From Planctomycetota bacterium (lineage in GTDB: Bacteria > Planctomycetota > Planctomycetia > Pirellulales > UBA1268): a DNA stretch of 49,110 nucleotides. The stretch spans positions 1 through 49,110 of the forward strand of contig JAPOIM010000025.1 of assembly GCA_029978905.1 (NCBI GenBank), in the 5' to 3' direction. The position numbers were made by a program, and so were the translations under genes. This document shows positions 1 through 10,171 of this stretch, piece by piece (the stretch's first letter is position 1; each line of letters begins with the position of its first letter). Under the pieces are notes generated by a model. That model was not told where the DNA came from and ran no database searches. It saw nothing but the letters and a program-made list of their open reading frames with translations.

Positions 1-60
1 AAAAAAAAAATTTTTTTCTTGACTAAAATTTCCCTATGAAAAAAAATTTTTCGACCGACA
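1..60. other. AT-rich intergenic segment at the left edge
   Basis: An A tract followed by a T tract, then more A/T runs, in an otherwise GC-rich window. It lies downstream of the pyruvyl transferase-like gene. No gene fits. A TTGACT is present at 19-24 but no -10 box lies at a proper distance, so I do not call a promoter. Confidence 0.4.
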
Positions 61-84
61 TCCGATCAGGTCGGCCCACCCCAC

Positions 85-1146
85 CTATTTTCCGGAAAAT
101 GCCAACAATCGGGCGGCAAGCGTCTGGGTATGGTCTCGAAAACGCTCTCGATACCCCGGCGCAAAACGCGAGGACACGAGGGGGGCGCGTGTGCGAATCG
201 AATCGATGAGGGCGTCTGCAGAGTCAAAATAGGGCCACCCGTGCTCGTCGCAGAGCTGCTTCGCCTTCATGCTCAGCGGCCAGCGTGGGTCGCTCGCGAG
301 CGGTTCGGCAAAAACCGCCGGAACCTCAACATTTCCCGAGAAAATCAAGGGGTGGAGCCGGCCGAGGCTGACCACGAGGTCGGCGGCGGCGATTTCTCGC
401 TGCACCCGACGCGGGTTCCACCAGTGGATCTCCCGTGGAAGCGACGAGGTCGCAGGTAGGTGATCGAGGAACCGCTCGTCCTCGGGGCAAAAAGGCAACA
501 GCACGATCTTCCCAAACCGTTCCCCCAGCACGTCCACCAGCCGCGCCAGCGACGCTTGGTAGGTTTGCGAAATCAGCTCCGGCGGAAACTCACGGATCAC
601 GAGCACCACACTCCCGGATTTCGGGACTGGTTGCGGGCCATCGGTTGGTAGGGCGACCGCCCAGTCGCCGCCGAGGTGGCAGTGCTCAGCAAGCGGGCGC
701 ATCGTCTTCCACGACCCCGCCGACCGCACTGAAATGAAGTCAAACAGGCTCAGATAGGCCGAAACAGCCGCCGCTGCCGAGGTGGACACCGGGGGCGAGG
801 CATCAACCCCGGTGAGGAACACCGGCTTGTCGTAGCTGCGGGCGCGGACGACCTGGGCGGCGTTGAAGCCGTGCGGGAGCCCTCCTCCTCCGACGTGCAG
901 CCCGATCACGTTCGGTTCGGTCACCACGCCGAGGTTGCCCTGGTGCACGATTCGGCATCGGTCGTACGGGTACCAGTTCCAAAACCCGTCGTACGCCCCC
1001 CGCTCATCGACGCTGATCACGATCTCGTAGTCGGGGGAGAATTGCTCAAACTGGGCCTGCAAAAGGGCCTCGTCACCGCAGTTTCCACGTCCAAAGAACC
1101 CAGACAGGATCAGCGTGGGGCGGTTGCCTCCGGATGGGGAAGCCAT
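85..1146 (-). CDS. Polysaccharide pyruvyl transferase family protein
   Basis: A 353-residue protein with the motif GRGNCGDEALL near residues 19-29. This matches the nucleotide-sugar-like N-terminal loop of the polysaccharide pyruvyl transferase family (CsaB/WcaK type), which transfers pyruvate ketals to cell-surface glycans. The frame is open for another 109 codons upstream, but that part is low-complexity and unlike the family. The chosen ATG is preceded by GGAGAAGGAGAC at a good distance, so I start there. The C-terminal half has the expected motifs of a second Rossmann-like lobe (VVSLGRLHPLIF). It is divergent from a glycosyltransferase, which fits a role in exopolysaccharide or cell-wall glycan decoration. 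The acceptor cannot be told from sequence. Confidence 0.8.
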   Translation of the reverse strand: MASPSGGNRPTLILSGFFGRGNCGDEALLQAQFEQFSPDYEIVISVDERGAYDGFWNWYPYDRCRIVHQGNLGVVTEPNVIGLHVGGGGLPHGFNAAQVVRARSYDKPVFLTGVDASPPVSTSAAAAVSAYLSLFDFISVRSAGSWKTMRPLAEHCHLGGDWAVALPTDGPQPVPKSGSVVLVIREFPPELISQTYQASLARLVDVLGERFGKIVLLPFCPEDERFLDHLPATSSLPREIHWWNPRRVQREIAAADLVVSLGRLHPLIFSGNVEVPAVFAEPLASDPRWPLSMKAKQLCDEHGWPYFDSADALIDSIRTRAPLVSSRFAPGYRERFRDHTQTLAARLLAFSGK

Positions 1147-1280
1147 GGTCGTCTCCTTCTCCATGAGTTGCTTGGCGTGTCTTTGAGGCGGTGAGCCTGC
1201 CGTTTTGCGGGGACGCGCCCGGAAGCCTGACTCGCCACGATCCCGAATTCCCTCAGAAGGGCCTAGAGCGGAAGTCGCCA

Positions 1281-1296
1281 GGCACTGGAGAGTGCC
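1281..1296. promoter_or_regulatory. Inverted repeat in the divergent glycan-gene promoter region
   Basis: GGCACT, a four-base loop, then AGTGCC: a perfect six-base-pair dyad in the 277-base region between the divergent pyruvyl transferase-like gene and the glycosyltransferase gene. It could be an operator or a small hairpin. There is no independent support. Confidence 0.25.
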
Positions 1297-1423
1297 CCTG
1301 ATTTGAGGTTGTGGTGCCGCGCGAGGCTTTCTACAGTTCCTCCCCCGTCGTAACCAGCCTCCGGCCACACGGGTCGAGGAGGGTTTCGACGGCGTCGTTG
1401 GCGGACACCAAAGGATTTTTGCG

Positions 1424-2764
1424 ATGCGTGTACTGCACCTCTCCACTTGGAATAAGCCGTGTGGGATTGCCACCTACTGCGGCAATCTCGTGCGGTCGCT
1501 CGACGCGTTGGGGATCCGAAACGACATCTATCCACTCGAGCCGCATCTCTGGCGGACCTACACCCAGGGCGATATCGCCGACTTGCAAGCGGATATTGCA
1601 GAACAGTCGCGGCGGTACGACCTCGTCCACATCCAGCATGAGCACGGCTTCTTTGGCCACGCGGTGAGTTACAAGGCGGCAGCCCGCAACTACGGCACGA
1701 TGCTCAAGACGCTCCGCGCAGCCGGAACGCCCGTGGTCACCACCTTTCACACCGAACCGCTGGGGGCGGGAACGGGAACGGACGGACGTCGTTCGTTCGC
1801 GCCGCAGAAGTTCGTGCGGAACGTCAATCGTCGGCTGACCTGGAAGCATCATGTCAGCCGCTGCTTTGGCGAAAGAGCCTTGGAGGCCAAAGCCTTGGTG
1901 CACACGCCCACCACGAGGCGGGCTCTGATCAAGCAGGGGATGCCTGCGGGAGCGGTGCACGTTGTTGAGCACGGCTGCCTGCCACAGCGAGAGGCCTGGC
2001 AAAATCCTGCTGCCGCCAAGGAGCAACTTGGGCTTTCACCAGACACCGTGCTGCTGACCATGTTTGGGTTCATCGGCCGCTACAAGGGGCACGATGTGGC
2101 CGTGCGGGCGCTGGCCAAAATGCCAGAGCACTTCCATCTGGCGATCTGCGGCGGAGCCCATCCGGAAGCAGACGATGACTTCCTCGATAAGCTGATCAAG
2201 CTCGTCCGCCATCTGGGCGTGGAGAATCGCGTCACGATCACCGGCTGGCTGGCGGTCGAAGCGACGGATGTCTACTACGCCGCCACCGATATCTGTCTGG
2301 CACCCTACGTGGACCCCAACCTCTCCGCATCCGGCGCCATCACCTGGGCGCTCGCCTCAGGGCGGCCCACGATCGGCAGCAAGGTGCCGGCTTTCCAAAA
2401 CATCTGCCGCGAGCAGCCCTGCATGCTGCTGACCACACCGAAGATGGAAGATGAAATCGTGTGGGCGGCCCAAAAACTTGCTGCCGACCCCGTGCAGTCG
2501 GCCAACCTGGTCGCTGCCGCGGGCCGCTACATCGATTCCTATTCGTGGGAAGCCACGGCTCGGGTCACCGAAAACCTCTACGCGTCGATGATCAGCGGTG
2601 AGCGAGTGACCGCGTCCGGCATCGGCCGTGGCCGGCTTGTGGCGCGGACCGCAACATCGGCGATCAGCCAACGCCCGCAGCCTCCGCTCATCGACCGCCG
2701 TGGACTGCTCGCTGCAGGGATGGCGCGATCGGTTGAGACGCAGGTCGTCAGCCGCGCAGGCTAG
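1424..2764 (+). CDS. Family 4 glycosyltransferase
   Basis: A 446-residue GT-B fold glycosyltransferase. The N-terminus (MRVLHLSTWNKPCGIATYCGN) is the usual first strand and glycine loop of GT4 enzymes. HTEP near residue 108 and GFIGRYKGHD near 208 mark the donor-binding C-terminal lobe. The stretch LAPYVDPNLSASGAI followed by ALASGRPTIGS is the position of the donor-site EX7E motif, where the first acidic residue appears to be replaced. AAAGGA lies eight bases before the ATG. No signal peptide or membrane segment is seen, so it is probably cytosolic or peripheral. Paired divergently with the pyruvyl transferase-like gene, it probably helps build a surface glycan; donor and acceptor are unknown. 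Confidence 0.85.
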   Translation: MRVLHLSTWNKPCGIATYCGNLVRSLDALGIRNDIYPLEPHLWRTYTQGDIADLQADIAEQSRRYDLVHIQHEHGFFGHAVSYKAAARNYGTMLKTLRAAGTPVVTTFHTEPLGAGTGTDGRRSFAPQKFVRNVNRRLTWKHHVSRCFGERALEAKALVHTPTTRRALIKQGMPAGAVHVVEHGCLPQREAWQNPAAAKEQLGLSPDTVLLTMFGFIGRYKGHDVAVRALAKMPEHFHLAICGGAHPEADDDFLDKLIKLVRHLGVENRVTITGWLAVEATDVYYAATDICLAPYVDPNLSASGAITWALASGRPTIGSKVPAFQNICREQPCMLLTTPKMEDEIVWAAQKLAADPVQSANLVAAAGRYIDSYSWEATARVTENLYASMISGERVTASGIGRGRLVARTATSAISQRPQPPLIDRRGLLAAGMARSVETQVVSRAG

Positions 2765-2786
2765 TGATGGGGCAGCCTGGTGCGGG

Positions 2787-4487
2787 CTACTGAGGCCAGT
2801 GGGCCGCGGCCGTCCCGCCGGGGCCACGATCGCCGCAGAAGGTCACTGTGATCCCAAGTTCTTTTGCCAGGGCCGCCTTGGCGAGCGCGCACCTGTCGGC
2901 CGCTGCGGCGTCGCCTGCATAGGCAACCTGGATGTGGTTTGCCTTGTGCCGAGCCATCATCTGGTCGCGCGACACGCCGTACGTGACTGCGTGCATGATT
3001 GGCCACTGCGGGGTGGTGGCATCGAGCCGGCGACGCGTTTCCTCATCGGGGAGGCGGATCGCTTGCCCGCGGCCGATGTCCATGTGGAGCTGGGAAGCGC
3101 CTGAGGCATCGGGCCCCACCCAGATCCGGCTCCAGACGATTTCGCCCGGCTTGCTGACACCCGCGAGCGTGCTGCCACCGAGCCTGAAATACATCGGAGG
3201 CTGCCGGTAGCCATGGGCCCCCTTCCAGCCCCCCTCAAAGTGCTCGGGAGGGGCGGCGCCTGAAATCTCAAACACCCACACCCATGCGTTGGTGGTTCCA
3301 GACTGATCCCAGTCGCCCCAGCGGATGTCGTGGAGGGTGTTCTCGACGGGTTCCCCCAGGGTCTCGTGGACGCGCGCGGTGAGCAAGCCATCGAGGCCAG
3401 CGCACTCGTCCACTTCATTGAAGTGCAGGAGCGGCTTGCCACGGTAGAGAACGCGGCGTGAGTCGGCTGCCGTGACGGGAGGTCGCTTGGCGTTGTTGAG
3501 CATGCCTTCGACAAGGTCGCTCGCGGGCAGCAGGTCCTTGAGCCCTTGCTGATACTGGATGCCCACCAACTCGCAGCCAAAACGATCGGCCAGCCGCAGC
3601 GTGGCGACGTACATCCGGCACTGCAGCAAGACCTGCTGTTTGGTGAGGCAGGTGGCCTCGTCCTTCCCGAAGTGAAACGTCATGCCGGCCTTCTCGAGCC
3701 AGCGGAAGACCTCGAGCGCCTCGGCCTCGCTCACCTGCATCGTTTCGTAGTAGAGGGCCGACTGGCTCAGCCGTTCCTTAAAGACGCCGGTCGGATGCAG
3801 GAGGTGGTCGGGGATGATGGCGTTGAACATGCCCATGCAGCCCTCGTCGAAGACCCCCATCAGCACCTTTCGGCGACGCAGGTCGCTTGCCAGTTCGCGG
3901 GCGAGCTTGGTGAGCTTGGTGGGCGTCTTTACCTGGTCGTGAGGAATGGCATGGCTGGTGTCGTGGTGCACGTGGCCCTTCTTGAGCCAGGTCTCAAGAT
4001 GCCGCCGCACGCTTGGCTGGGAGAAGTCGTCCGCCCAGAGCGTGGAGTAGGGCACGCCCGCTTTGGTCAGCGACCCGTTGAGATTGAGCATGCCCACGAG
4101 CCCCGGCCATTGCCCCGACCAGTTGGCGAGGGTCAGGATCGGGCCGCGGTGCGTGGAGAGCCCAGGCAGCACATGGTTGGAGTACTGCCAGACTGCTTCG
4201 GCCACGATCAGTGGGCTGTCGGGATCGATGCCCGCAAACACCTCGAGCCCTTCTTTGGCTGACGCGATGAATCCGTGGCCCCGGCTTCGGCTCGCGGCAT
4301 GCCCTCGCTTCAGGTGCCCCCCCAACTCGTGGATCGCTCGGCCGAGGTCCGCTTCGAGCTGCTGCTGAGCAGGCCAGCAGACGCGGTTGGCCTCTTCTCG
4401 CAAATCTCCGCTGGCCACGAGGGTGATGCTTGGTGACGAAGCCGAACTGGTGCGTGAGGTCGAGTGAGAACGGGTGACGCGGGCCAT
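2787..4487 (-). CDS. L-fucose/L-arabinose isomerase-fold protein
   Basis: A 566-residue cytosolic protein with the three-domain architecture expected of the fucose/arabinose isomerase superfamily. An N-terminal part contains substrate-loop-like sequence ([21 protein letters not shown] near 125-145). The central region has an acidic segment ([15 protein letters not shown] near 215-229). The C-terminus carries [15 protein letters not shown], at the position where fucose isomerases have a metal-binding histidine segment. In FucI the metal is bound by a Glu, an Asp and a His; candidate residues exist but I cannot align them with certainty. The ATG has GGAG six bases upstream. It is divergent from the WD40 gene. 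Substrate unknown; it may act on an unusual deoxy sugar released from algal glycans, which would fit the sulfatase later in the window. Confidence 0.55.
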   Translation of the reverse strand: MARVTRSHSTSRTSSASSPSITLVASGDLREEANRVCWPAQQQLEADLGRAIHELGGHLKRGHAASRSRGHGFIASAKEGLEVFAGIDPDSPLIVAEAVWQYSNHVLPGLSTHRGPILTLANWSGQWPGLVGMLNLNGSLTKAGVPYSTLWADDFSQPSVRRHLETWLKKGHVHHDTSHAIPHDQVKTPTKLTKLARELASDLRRRKVLMGVFDEGCMGMFNAIIPDHLLHPTGVFKERLSQSALYYETMQVSEAEALEVFRWLEKAGMTFHFGKDEATCLTKQQVLLQCRMYVATLRLADRFGCELVGIQYQQGLKDLLPASDLVEGMLNNAKRPPVTAADSRRVLYRGKPLLHFNEVDECAGLDGLLTARVHETLGEPVENTLHDIRWGDWDQSGTTNAWVWVFEISGAAPPEHFEGGWKGAHGYRQPPMYFRLGGSTLAGVSKPGEIVWSRIWVGPDASGASQLHMDIGRGQAIRLPDEETRRRLDATTPQWPIMHAVTYGVSRDQMMARHKANHIQVAYAGDAAAADRCALAKAALAKELGITVTFCGDRGPGGTAAAHWPQ

Positions 4488-4598
4488 CGAAAACTCCGTG
4501 TGAAGAACGGTCCTGGCTGGTGGTTGAAATGCCCCGAAACCCCCGAACTATACTCTGCGGGACGGCAGAGGTTTGCTGGGGAACGAGGAGAAGGTGTC

Positions 4599-6233
4599 AT
4601 GGCTCACGTGCATCATGTTCACAACTGGCTGCGGCGGCTCACGTGGTGTGCCTTGCCGATGGTCGCCTTGACGCTTGTCGCTCGGGGCGATGAGCCGGCA
4701 GAAGGGCAGCCTTCAGCGGCCAGCCTGGCCGACGCGAAACGATGGATCATCGCCGCGGATTTCGCGCCCGATGGAGCGTCGCTGCTGACGGCCGGAGGGG
4801 AGAGCCTGCTCTATCGCCCAGGCGATGTTGTGCTGTGGAACGCTGCCGATGGGAGTCGCCTGGCCGATCTTGCGGGGCATGAGACGGCGGTCTGGGCGGC
4901 CCGCGTTTCGGCCGACGGAGCGCTTGCCGCCACCGCGGGCTACGACGGCGTTGTGAAGCTTTGGGATCTCGGAGCCAAAACCGTCAAGGCAGACCTGAAG
5001 AAGCACGCCGGGTGGGTGCGGTCGCTCGACTTCTCACCGGATGGCTCGCTGCTGGCGACCGCTGGTGAGGATGGCACGGTCGTTGTCTGGGCCACCGCGG
5101 ATGGCGCGGAGGTCCGCACGATCACCGCGCACGAAGGTTCGGTGACGGATATCGCCTTTTCTCCGGACGGTTCCCTGCTGGCCACCAGTGGCGGCGACAA
5201 GGTCGTCAAACTCTGGGCGGCGGCCAGCGGGGAAGAGCAAGCCAAACTCGAGGGGCATGGCGACGCTCTGTGGGCGGTCGCGTTTTCACCGGATGGAGCG
5301 ACGCTCGCCTCGGCAGGGGCTGACCGCACGGTTCGTCTGTGGAACGTTGCCGACCGCTCATCGCGAGCCGAGCTCCAAGGCCATAAAGACTGGGTGACAA
5401 GCCTCGCCTTCTCCCCGGATGGCAGTCGCCTGGCGACGGGGTGCCTCGATGGGAGTGTGAAACTCTGGGATGTGGCGGCTGCCGCTGAGCAGGTGGGGCC
5501 TGAGGCCGCGTCGTCGAGCGTGTGGTGCGTGGCTTTCTCCCCCGATGCGTCTCGTCTGTTTGTGGGAAGCCATGAAGGGGGGCGGCTGCTCCCCGTGCCA
5601 GAGCCGCAGCGGATCACGCCGCCCGAACCACCAAAGCCCGTTGAAACGACCGTCATGCTGACACCGAGTGAGTTTCTCAGCATGGCGGGGGCCACTGGCA
5701 CCATCGGCGAAGATGGGGTCGTCGCCGTGGACGGGAACCTCTCCAAAGACACCTACACGCTTAAGGCCACCGCACCGGCCAGTGGCGTTCTCAAGGCGGT
5801 GAAGCTGGAGGTGCTCGCCCACGAGAGCCTGCCGGCCAACGGGCCGGGGCGTGCGGCCAACGGCAACTTCGTGTTGAGCACGTTCGGCTTTGCGTATGGC
5901 CCGCCAGGGTCGGGCGAAACGCCGAGCGTGGTGACTTTTGCCTCGGCCAGCGCCGACTATGAGCAGGCTGACTATGGGATTGCCGGTGCAATCGACGCCG
6001 CCGTGGAAACCGGCTGGGCCGTCGCCGGCGAGACAGGAAAGAGCCACACGGCCACCTTTCTGTTGCCGGAGGGCACGGTGGTGCCGCCCGAGGCACCCCT
6101 CACGATCACGCTCGATCAGCAGTATGCCGGAGCCGATCACGCCATCGGTCGGCTGCGGCTGTCGTTGGTGATGGTTGAGCCCCCAGCGGCGGCGGCAGCG
6201 GCCTCGGCAGACAGTGGCAAGGCGAGCGAGTAG
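4599..6233 (+). CDS. Exported WD40 beta-propeller protein with planctomycete C-terminal domain
   Basis: A 544-residue protein. The reading frame is open upstream, but the ATG preceded by GAGGAGAAGG starts a good signal peptide (residues 1-30, cleavage near ARG-DEP). About seven WD40 repeats follow (residues 50-330), each with the FSPDG turn and a V.LW strand end. A proline-rich hinge (335-350) leads into a C-terminal domain with LPANGPGRAANGNFVLS, a signature I associate with large planctomycete cytochrome/propeller proteins. No haem motif is present. It probably acts as a periplasmic scaffold or ligand-binding protein. No partner can be identified from the neighbours. Confidence 0.8.
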   Translation: MAHVHHVHNWLRRLTWCALPMVALTLVARGDEPAEGQPSAASLADAKRWIIAADFAPDGASLLTAGGESLLYRPGDVVLWNAADGSRLADLAGHETAVWAARVSADGALAATAGYDGVVKLWDLGAKTVKADLKKHAGWVRSLDFSPDGSLLATAGEDGTVVVWATADGAEVRTITAHEGSVTDIAFSPDGSLLATSGGDKVVKLWAAASGEEQAKLEGHGDALWAVAFSPDGATLASAGADRTVRLWNVADRSSRAELQGHKDWVTSLAFSPDGSRLATGCLDGSVKLWDVAAAAEQVGPEAASSSVWCVAFSPDASRLFVGSHEGGRLLPVPEPQRITPPEPPKPVETTVMLTPSEFLSMAGATGTIGEDGVVAVDGNLSKDTYTLKATAPASGVLKAVKLEVLAHESLPANGPGRAANGNFVLSTFGFAYGPPGSGETPSVVTFASASADYEQADYGIAGAIDAAVETGWAVAGETGKSHTATFLLPEGTVVPPEAPLTITLDQQYAGADHAIGRLRLSLVMVEPPAAAAAASADSGKASE

Positions 6234-6298
6234 AACGACAGCCGGCAGCGGTTCCCCCGCGTGTCTGGCCCCGATCAATCTTTGGAGAGCACATCGCC

Positions 6299-6847
6299 AT
6301 GCGGACGAGCATGCACAGCACCCGTATCACGGCACTGCAGTCGGTCACGCTCTTGGTGGCCGTACTGGCCGGCGGAGTGGTGGGGAGTCATTGGTTTGCA
6401 GCACCCGCCGTCGACTGGCAAAGTCTCCCCATCGCCCATGCGGTTTCCGCCAACTCCGACGAGGCGTTCGCCGTGTGCACGGCCCCGATCGATAGTTCGA
6501 CCGAGGGCTTCTTCATGCTCGATTTTCAGACGGGCGACCTCTCGGGCGGCGTGCTCAATCAGGCGACAGGCACTTTCACCGGGACCTATCGCTGTAACGT
6601 GCTCACGGACCTCGGCTTTGAGCCCGGTGCGGCTAAGCAGCCGCGGTTTCTCTTGGTTTCAGGGATGAGCAACCTCCGCAGGAGCCCCGCCGGGCCCCTC
6701 GGGCAGTCCGTGCTCTTTGTCACCGATTCTTCGACGGGGCGGACGGCCGCCTATGGCATCCCCTGGAACCCGCAGCAGGCGCAGAAGGGCTTTACGTCGG
6801 AGTTGGTCCTCCTCGACGTGGCGAACCCACGTGGGGCCGCGCCCTGA
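6299..6847 (+). CDS. Signal-anchored hypothetical protein
   Basis: A 182-residue protein with an N-terminal hydrophobic segment (residues 12-32, [20 protein letters not shown]) that can be a signal anchor. The rest is a soluble, glycine- and threonine-rich beta-type domain with two cysteines (residues 60 and 99). TTGGAGAG lies about nine bases before the chosen ATG; a second ATG four codons in is possible. No family recognised. It lies 65 bases after the WD40 gene and just before thiS, so it may be cotranscribed with either. Confidence 0.65.
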   Translation: MRTSMHSTRITALQSVTLLVAVLAGGVVGSHWFAAPAVDWQSLPIAHAVSANSDEAFAVCTAPIDSSTEGFFMLDFQTGDLSGGVLNQATGTFTGTYRCNVLTDLGFEPGAAKQPRFLLVSGMSNLRRSPAGPLGQSVLFVTDSSTGRTAAYGIPWNPQQAQKGFTSELVLLDVANPRGAAP

Positions 6848-6870
6848 GGGGTGTTGAACGAAGGGACCCC

Positions 6871-7140
6871 ATGATGCCTTCTGATCACGATGCGGCGCCG
6901 AGTGAGCCGCAAAGCGAGAGCCCTGCCGATTCGGACGCCGTCGGTGTCGTTGTCAACGGCGAACCGATGAGGGTGCCCACGGAGTTTCGCGTGACCGATC
7001 TGCTCGCGCGGCTCGGTCTTGCCAGTCGTCCGGTCGCGGTGGAAATCAATCGCGTGGTCGTGCCTCGGCGGCAGCTGGGCGACCACACTCTCGTCGACGG
7101 GGATCAGTTGGAGATCGTCACGCTCGTCGGCGGCGGGTGA
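6871..7140 (+). CDS. thiS: Sulfur carrier protein ThiS
   Basis: An 89-residue ubiquitin-like sulfur carrier for thiazole synthesis. Residues 24-89 match Thi[12 protein letters not shown] start, a central [11 protein letters not shown] strand pair, and a C-terminal VTLVGGG. The terminal Gly-Gly is the site that is adenylated and thiocarboxylated. About 22 residues precede the conserved domain, which is longer than usual for ThiS (about 66 residues). A second ATG directly follows the first. It is followed 97 bases later by thiG, the enzyme that receives its sulfur. Confidence 0.9.
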   Translation: MMPSDHDAAPSEPQSESPADSDAVGVVVNGEPMRVPTEFRVTDLLARLGLASRPVAVEINRVVVPRRQLGDHTLVDGDQLEIVTLVGGG

Positions 7141-7237
7141 GGTGGGTCTTTTTCCAGAGGGGCCCGCGGCGTGTCGTATGATCGCGTGCTGAATGCGGGC
7201 GGCGAATCCACGCCCGCCGGTTGAGCCGCCTGAGAAC

Positions 7238-8155
7238 ATGAGTCGCCCAGTTTCGATGACAACGCATTCCACCTCATCTGCTGCTGAAGGATCGCCGGTG
7301 CGGTCCGTGGACGATCCGTCTGACCCACCCCTGATCGTCGCCGGCCGTCGCTTTGCGAGCCGCCTCGTGGTTGGTACAGGGAAGTACAGCACCTACGCGG
7401 ATATGGCGGAGTGTCTGGCCGCCTCGGGGACCGACTGCGTGACGGTTGCGGTTCGCCGCGAGCGGCTGGTGAACGCGGCGGGTGAAAACATCCTCGAGCA
7501 CTTGGATACGTCGCGGTACACGCTGCTGCCCAACACGGCAGGCTGCTTCACGGCCGACGACGCTGTCCGGGTGGCAAGGCTCGGGCGAGAACTCCTGCGA
7601 GACCTGGGGAATCCGGGAAGTGAGTGGGTCAAGTTGGAGGTGCTCGGTGATGCGAAGACCCTCCTGCCTGATCCCGTTGGCACCATCGAGGCCACGAAAC
7701 AGCTGGTGGACGATGGGTTTGCCGTGCTGGTGTACACCAGCGATGACCCGGTCACGGCCCGGCGACTCAAAGACGCGGGCGCGGCGAGTGTGATGCCTGC
7801 TGGCAGCCCGATTGGTTCCGGGCAAGGGATCCTCAATGCCAACAACCTGAGGATCTGCATGGAGTATCTCAAGGACGGAGATCCCACCTATCCCGTGATC
7901 GTCGACGCCGGCGTTGGCACGGCCAGCGATGTGGCGGCAGCCATGGAATTGGGCGTCGATGGCGTGTTGCTCAATACGGCGATCGCGCACGCGAGTGATC
8001 CGTTGCGGATGGCCCGAGCGATGGCCGCTGCGTGCGATGCCGGGAGGCAGGCGTTCCTTGCAGGCCGGATTCCTAAGCGGCTCTACGCCACCGCTTCAAG
8101 CCCCGACGAGGGGCGGGTGGGGACTGCTGCAGCAGCTCGCAAGGAGGGCGTGTGA
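7238..8155 (+). CDS. thiG: Thiazole synthase ThiG
   Basis: A TIM-barrel enzyme that joins 1-deoxyxylulose 5-phosphate, ThiS thiocarboxylate and dehydroglycine to form the thiamine thiazole. The barrel begins at about residue 31 ([19 protein letters not shown]). The Schiff-base lysine is K132 in WVKLEVLGD. The phosphate-binding end carries [13 protein letters not shown] and [18 protein letters not shown]. Length is 305 residues from this ATG, against about 260 for typical ThiG; the extra is a polar N-terminal extension, so a later start (ATG at 7256) is possible. The stop overlaps the next start as TGATG, indicating translational coupling to hisF. Confidence 0.92.
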   Translation: MSRPVSMTTHSTSSAAEGSPVRSVDDPSDPPLIVAGRRFASRLVVGTGKYSTYADMAECLAASGTDCVTVAVRRERLVNAAGENILEHLDTSRYTLLPNTAGCFTADDAVRVARLGRELLRDLGNPGSEWVKLEVLGDAKTLLPDPVGTIEATKQLVDDGFAVLVYTSDDPVTARRLKDAGAASVMPAGSPIGSGQGILNANNLRICMEYLKDGDPTYPVIVDAGVGTASDVAAAMELGVDGVLLNTAIAHASDPLRMARAMAAACDAGRQAFLAGRIPKRLYATASSPDEGRVGTAAAARKEGV

Positions 8156-8955
8156 TGCTCGCAAAGCGGATCATTCCCTGCCTCGACGTTGAAAAAGGAC
8201 GGGTTGTCAAAGGCACCAAGTTTTTGGAGCTCGTCGACGCAGGAGATCCTGTGGCGGTGGCTGCTCGCTACGAGGCTGAAGGAGCCGACGAACTCGTCTT
8301 CCTCGACATCACGGCCAGCCACGAAGGGCGCTCGATCATGCTCGACATGGTCCGCGAGGTGGCCGAGACGATCTTCATGCCCTTCACAGTGGGAGGCGGC
8401 ATCCGCACGCTTGCCGATGCTGCCGAACTCGTGCAGGCGGGGGCGGAAAAGGTGAGCATCAACTCGTCGGCGGTGCGGACACCGGAACTGATCACAGCGG
8501 TGGCTGATCGACTGGGAAGCTGCGCAACGGTGGTCAACATTGATCCCAAACGCGTCGAGCGTGACGGTCGCGAAGTCTGGGAAGTGTTTATCAATGGTGG
8601 GCGGGTGCCCACGGGTCTCGAGGCCGTGGCCTGGGCGCGACGCGTGGAAGAACTTGGAGCCGGTGAGATCGTTTTGACCTGTATGGACCGGGATGGCACC
8701 CGCAACGGATACGACTTGGAAATGACCGCAGCGGTGAGTCAGGCAGTATCGATTCCTGTCGTCGCCAGTGGGGGGGCAGGCTGCCCCGCGCACCTCGCGG
8801 ATGCCGTCGATTGCCGCCCAGGGATGGGGATGGCGGACGCCGCGCTCGCCGCTGGCATCTTCCACTTCGGGCAGTGTACGATCCGAGAGGTGAAGCAGCT
8901 GTTTGCTGAGCGGGGGATTCCGGTCCGTCCTGTCGAGGACGAACGTGCTCGGTGA
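8155..8955 (+). CDS. hisF: Imidazole glycerol phosphate synthase cyclase subunit HisF
   Basis: A 266-residue TIM barrel that, with the glutaminase HisH, converts PRFAR to imidazole glycerol phosphate and AICAR in histidine synthesis. The two catalytic aspartates are visible: D11 ([15 protein letters not shown]) and D130 (VVNIDPKRV). Phosphate loops FTVGGGIRT and VVASGGAG are intact. AAGGAGG precedes the ATG and the start overlaps the thiG stop by one base. No other his gene is in the window, so this is a stand-alone hisF placed in a thiamine run; hisH must be elsewhere. Confidence 0.95.
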   Translation: MLAKRIIPCLDVEKGRVVKGTKFLELVDAGDPVAVAARYEAEGADELVFLDITASHEGRSIMLDMVREVAETIFMPFTVGGGIRTLADAAELVQAGAEKVSINSSAVRTPELITAVADRLGSCATVVNIDPKRVERDGREVWEVFINGGRVPTGLEAVAWARRVEELGAGEIVLTCMDRDGTRNGYDLEMTAAVSQAVSIPVVASGGAGCPAHLADAVDCRPGMGMADAALAAGIFHFGQCTIREVKQLFAERGIPVRPVEDERAR

Positions 8956-9013
8956 GCCCGCGCCGCACGGCCTAACACCCCTGTCCGATTCCTCACCGCG
9001 AGAGGCAATGCCC

Positions 9014-10171
9014 ATGGCGACGATCACGACTTCGACAGCTCCGGATGTGGCTCCCGAAGCCTCCCCCGAGACGGCTGGGCGGCGACGTCGGCTGGAGGTC
9101 GATCGTCTGTTTACGGCGCTGGTCAAGCTGGAGGGGAGCGACTTGCATCTCAAGTCGGGCAAGCCGCCGTACGTGCGCGTCAAAGGCTCCCTGCAGCCGC
9201 TCAAGGCCGATGCGATCAGCGAAGAGAAGATGGAGCAGCTGATCATGCCGATGCTCGACAAGCGTCGGCGAGACATCCTCGAGCGGGATGGTGGTGCCGA
9301 CTTCGCCTACACAGTCGAGGTGGACGGGACGGTGTGGCGGTTTCGTGTGAACATTCTGCGGCAGCAGGGTGCGCTCGGGATGGTGTCGCGGCGCGTCAAC
9401 AACAGCATCCCGAACTTCGAAGGGCTCTTTCTGCCTCCGGCGATCGAAAAGCTCTGTCACTTCGATCAGGGTCTGATCCTGCTGGCTGGTGTGACCGGGT
9501 CTGGCAAAAGCACGACGATCGCGTCGATCCTCAACTACATCAACCAGAACTACCGCAAGCACATTCTCACGCTTGAGGATCCGATCGAGTTTGTCTTCAC
9601 AGAAGACAAGTGCCTGATCAATCAGCGCGAGGTCGGGCAGGATGTGATCGACTTCTCGGTCGGTATGAAGCATGCGGTGCGAGAAGATCCCGACATCATC
9701 CTCGTTGGTGAGATGCGAGACCACGAGACCTTCATGACGGCGGTGCACGCCGCGGAGACCGGGCATCTCGTGTTTGGCACGATCCACGCGTCGAGTGCTG
9801 CCACCACGATCACGCGAATCCTTGACCTCTTCCCAGAGGAAGAGCGAGACGCTATCCGCAGCGCCTTGGCGTTTAACATGAAGGGCATCGTTGCCCAAAA
9901 ACTCCTGAAATCCATCAAGCCCGGCGTCAGCCGCGTGCCGGTGGTGGAGATCATGCTCTTCGATCCTCTCGTGCGAAAGTATGTGCTCGAAGGGCAGGAC
10001 GAGTCCCTTCCCGACCACATCAAGAAGTCGGAGAAGGAAGGGATGCAAGACTTCACGATGAGCCTCAAGGATCTCATCGACAAGGAGCTGATCGATCGGA
10101 AGGACGCCCTTGCCATTGCTCCGAATAAGGAAGCACTGATGATGGCGCTCAAGGGCATCGGAGTTCGTTGA
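9014..10171 (+). CDS. pilT: PilT-type secretion/retraction ATPase
   Basis: A hexameric AAA+-like ATPase of the type IV pilus retraction family. From this ATG (385 residues): an N-terminal PAS-like domain with SDLHLKSGKPPYVRVKG, Walker A GVTGSGKST (159-167), the aspartate box TLEDPIE (186-192), Walker B DIILVGEMRD (227-236) and the histidine box AAETGHLVFGTIHAS (247-261). All catalytic elements are intact. A second ATG at 9008 is closer to the GAGAGG site than is usual; 9014 has an eight-base spacing, so I prefer it. The stop overlaps the next gene as TGATG. No pilin, PilC or PilM gene is nearby; the partner is the degenerate PilB-like protein that follows. Confidence 0.9.
   Translation: MATITTSTAPDVAPEASPETAGRRRRLEVDRLFTALVKLEGSDLHLKSGKPPYVRVKGSLQPLKADAISEEKMEQLIMPMLDKRRRDILERDGGADFAYTVEVDGTVWRFRVNILRQQGALGMVSRRVNNSIPNFEGLFLPPAIEKLCHFDQGLILLAGVTGSGKSTTIASILNYINQNYRKHILTLEDPIEFVFTEDKCLINQREVGQDVIDFSVGMKHAVREDPDIILVGEMRDHETFMTAVHAAETGHLVFGTIHASSAATTITRILDLFPEEERDAIRSALAFNMKGIVAQKLLKSIKPGVSRVPVVEIMLFDPLVRKYVLEGQDESLPDHIKKSEKEGMQDFTMSLKDLIDKELIDRKDALAIAPNKEALMMALKGIGVR

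Noticed and set aside
87..100. Palindrome ATTTTCCGGAAAAT at the left edge as a terminator
   Set aside because: It lies within the last codons of the pyruvyl transferase-like gene and has no loop; chance is likely.
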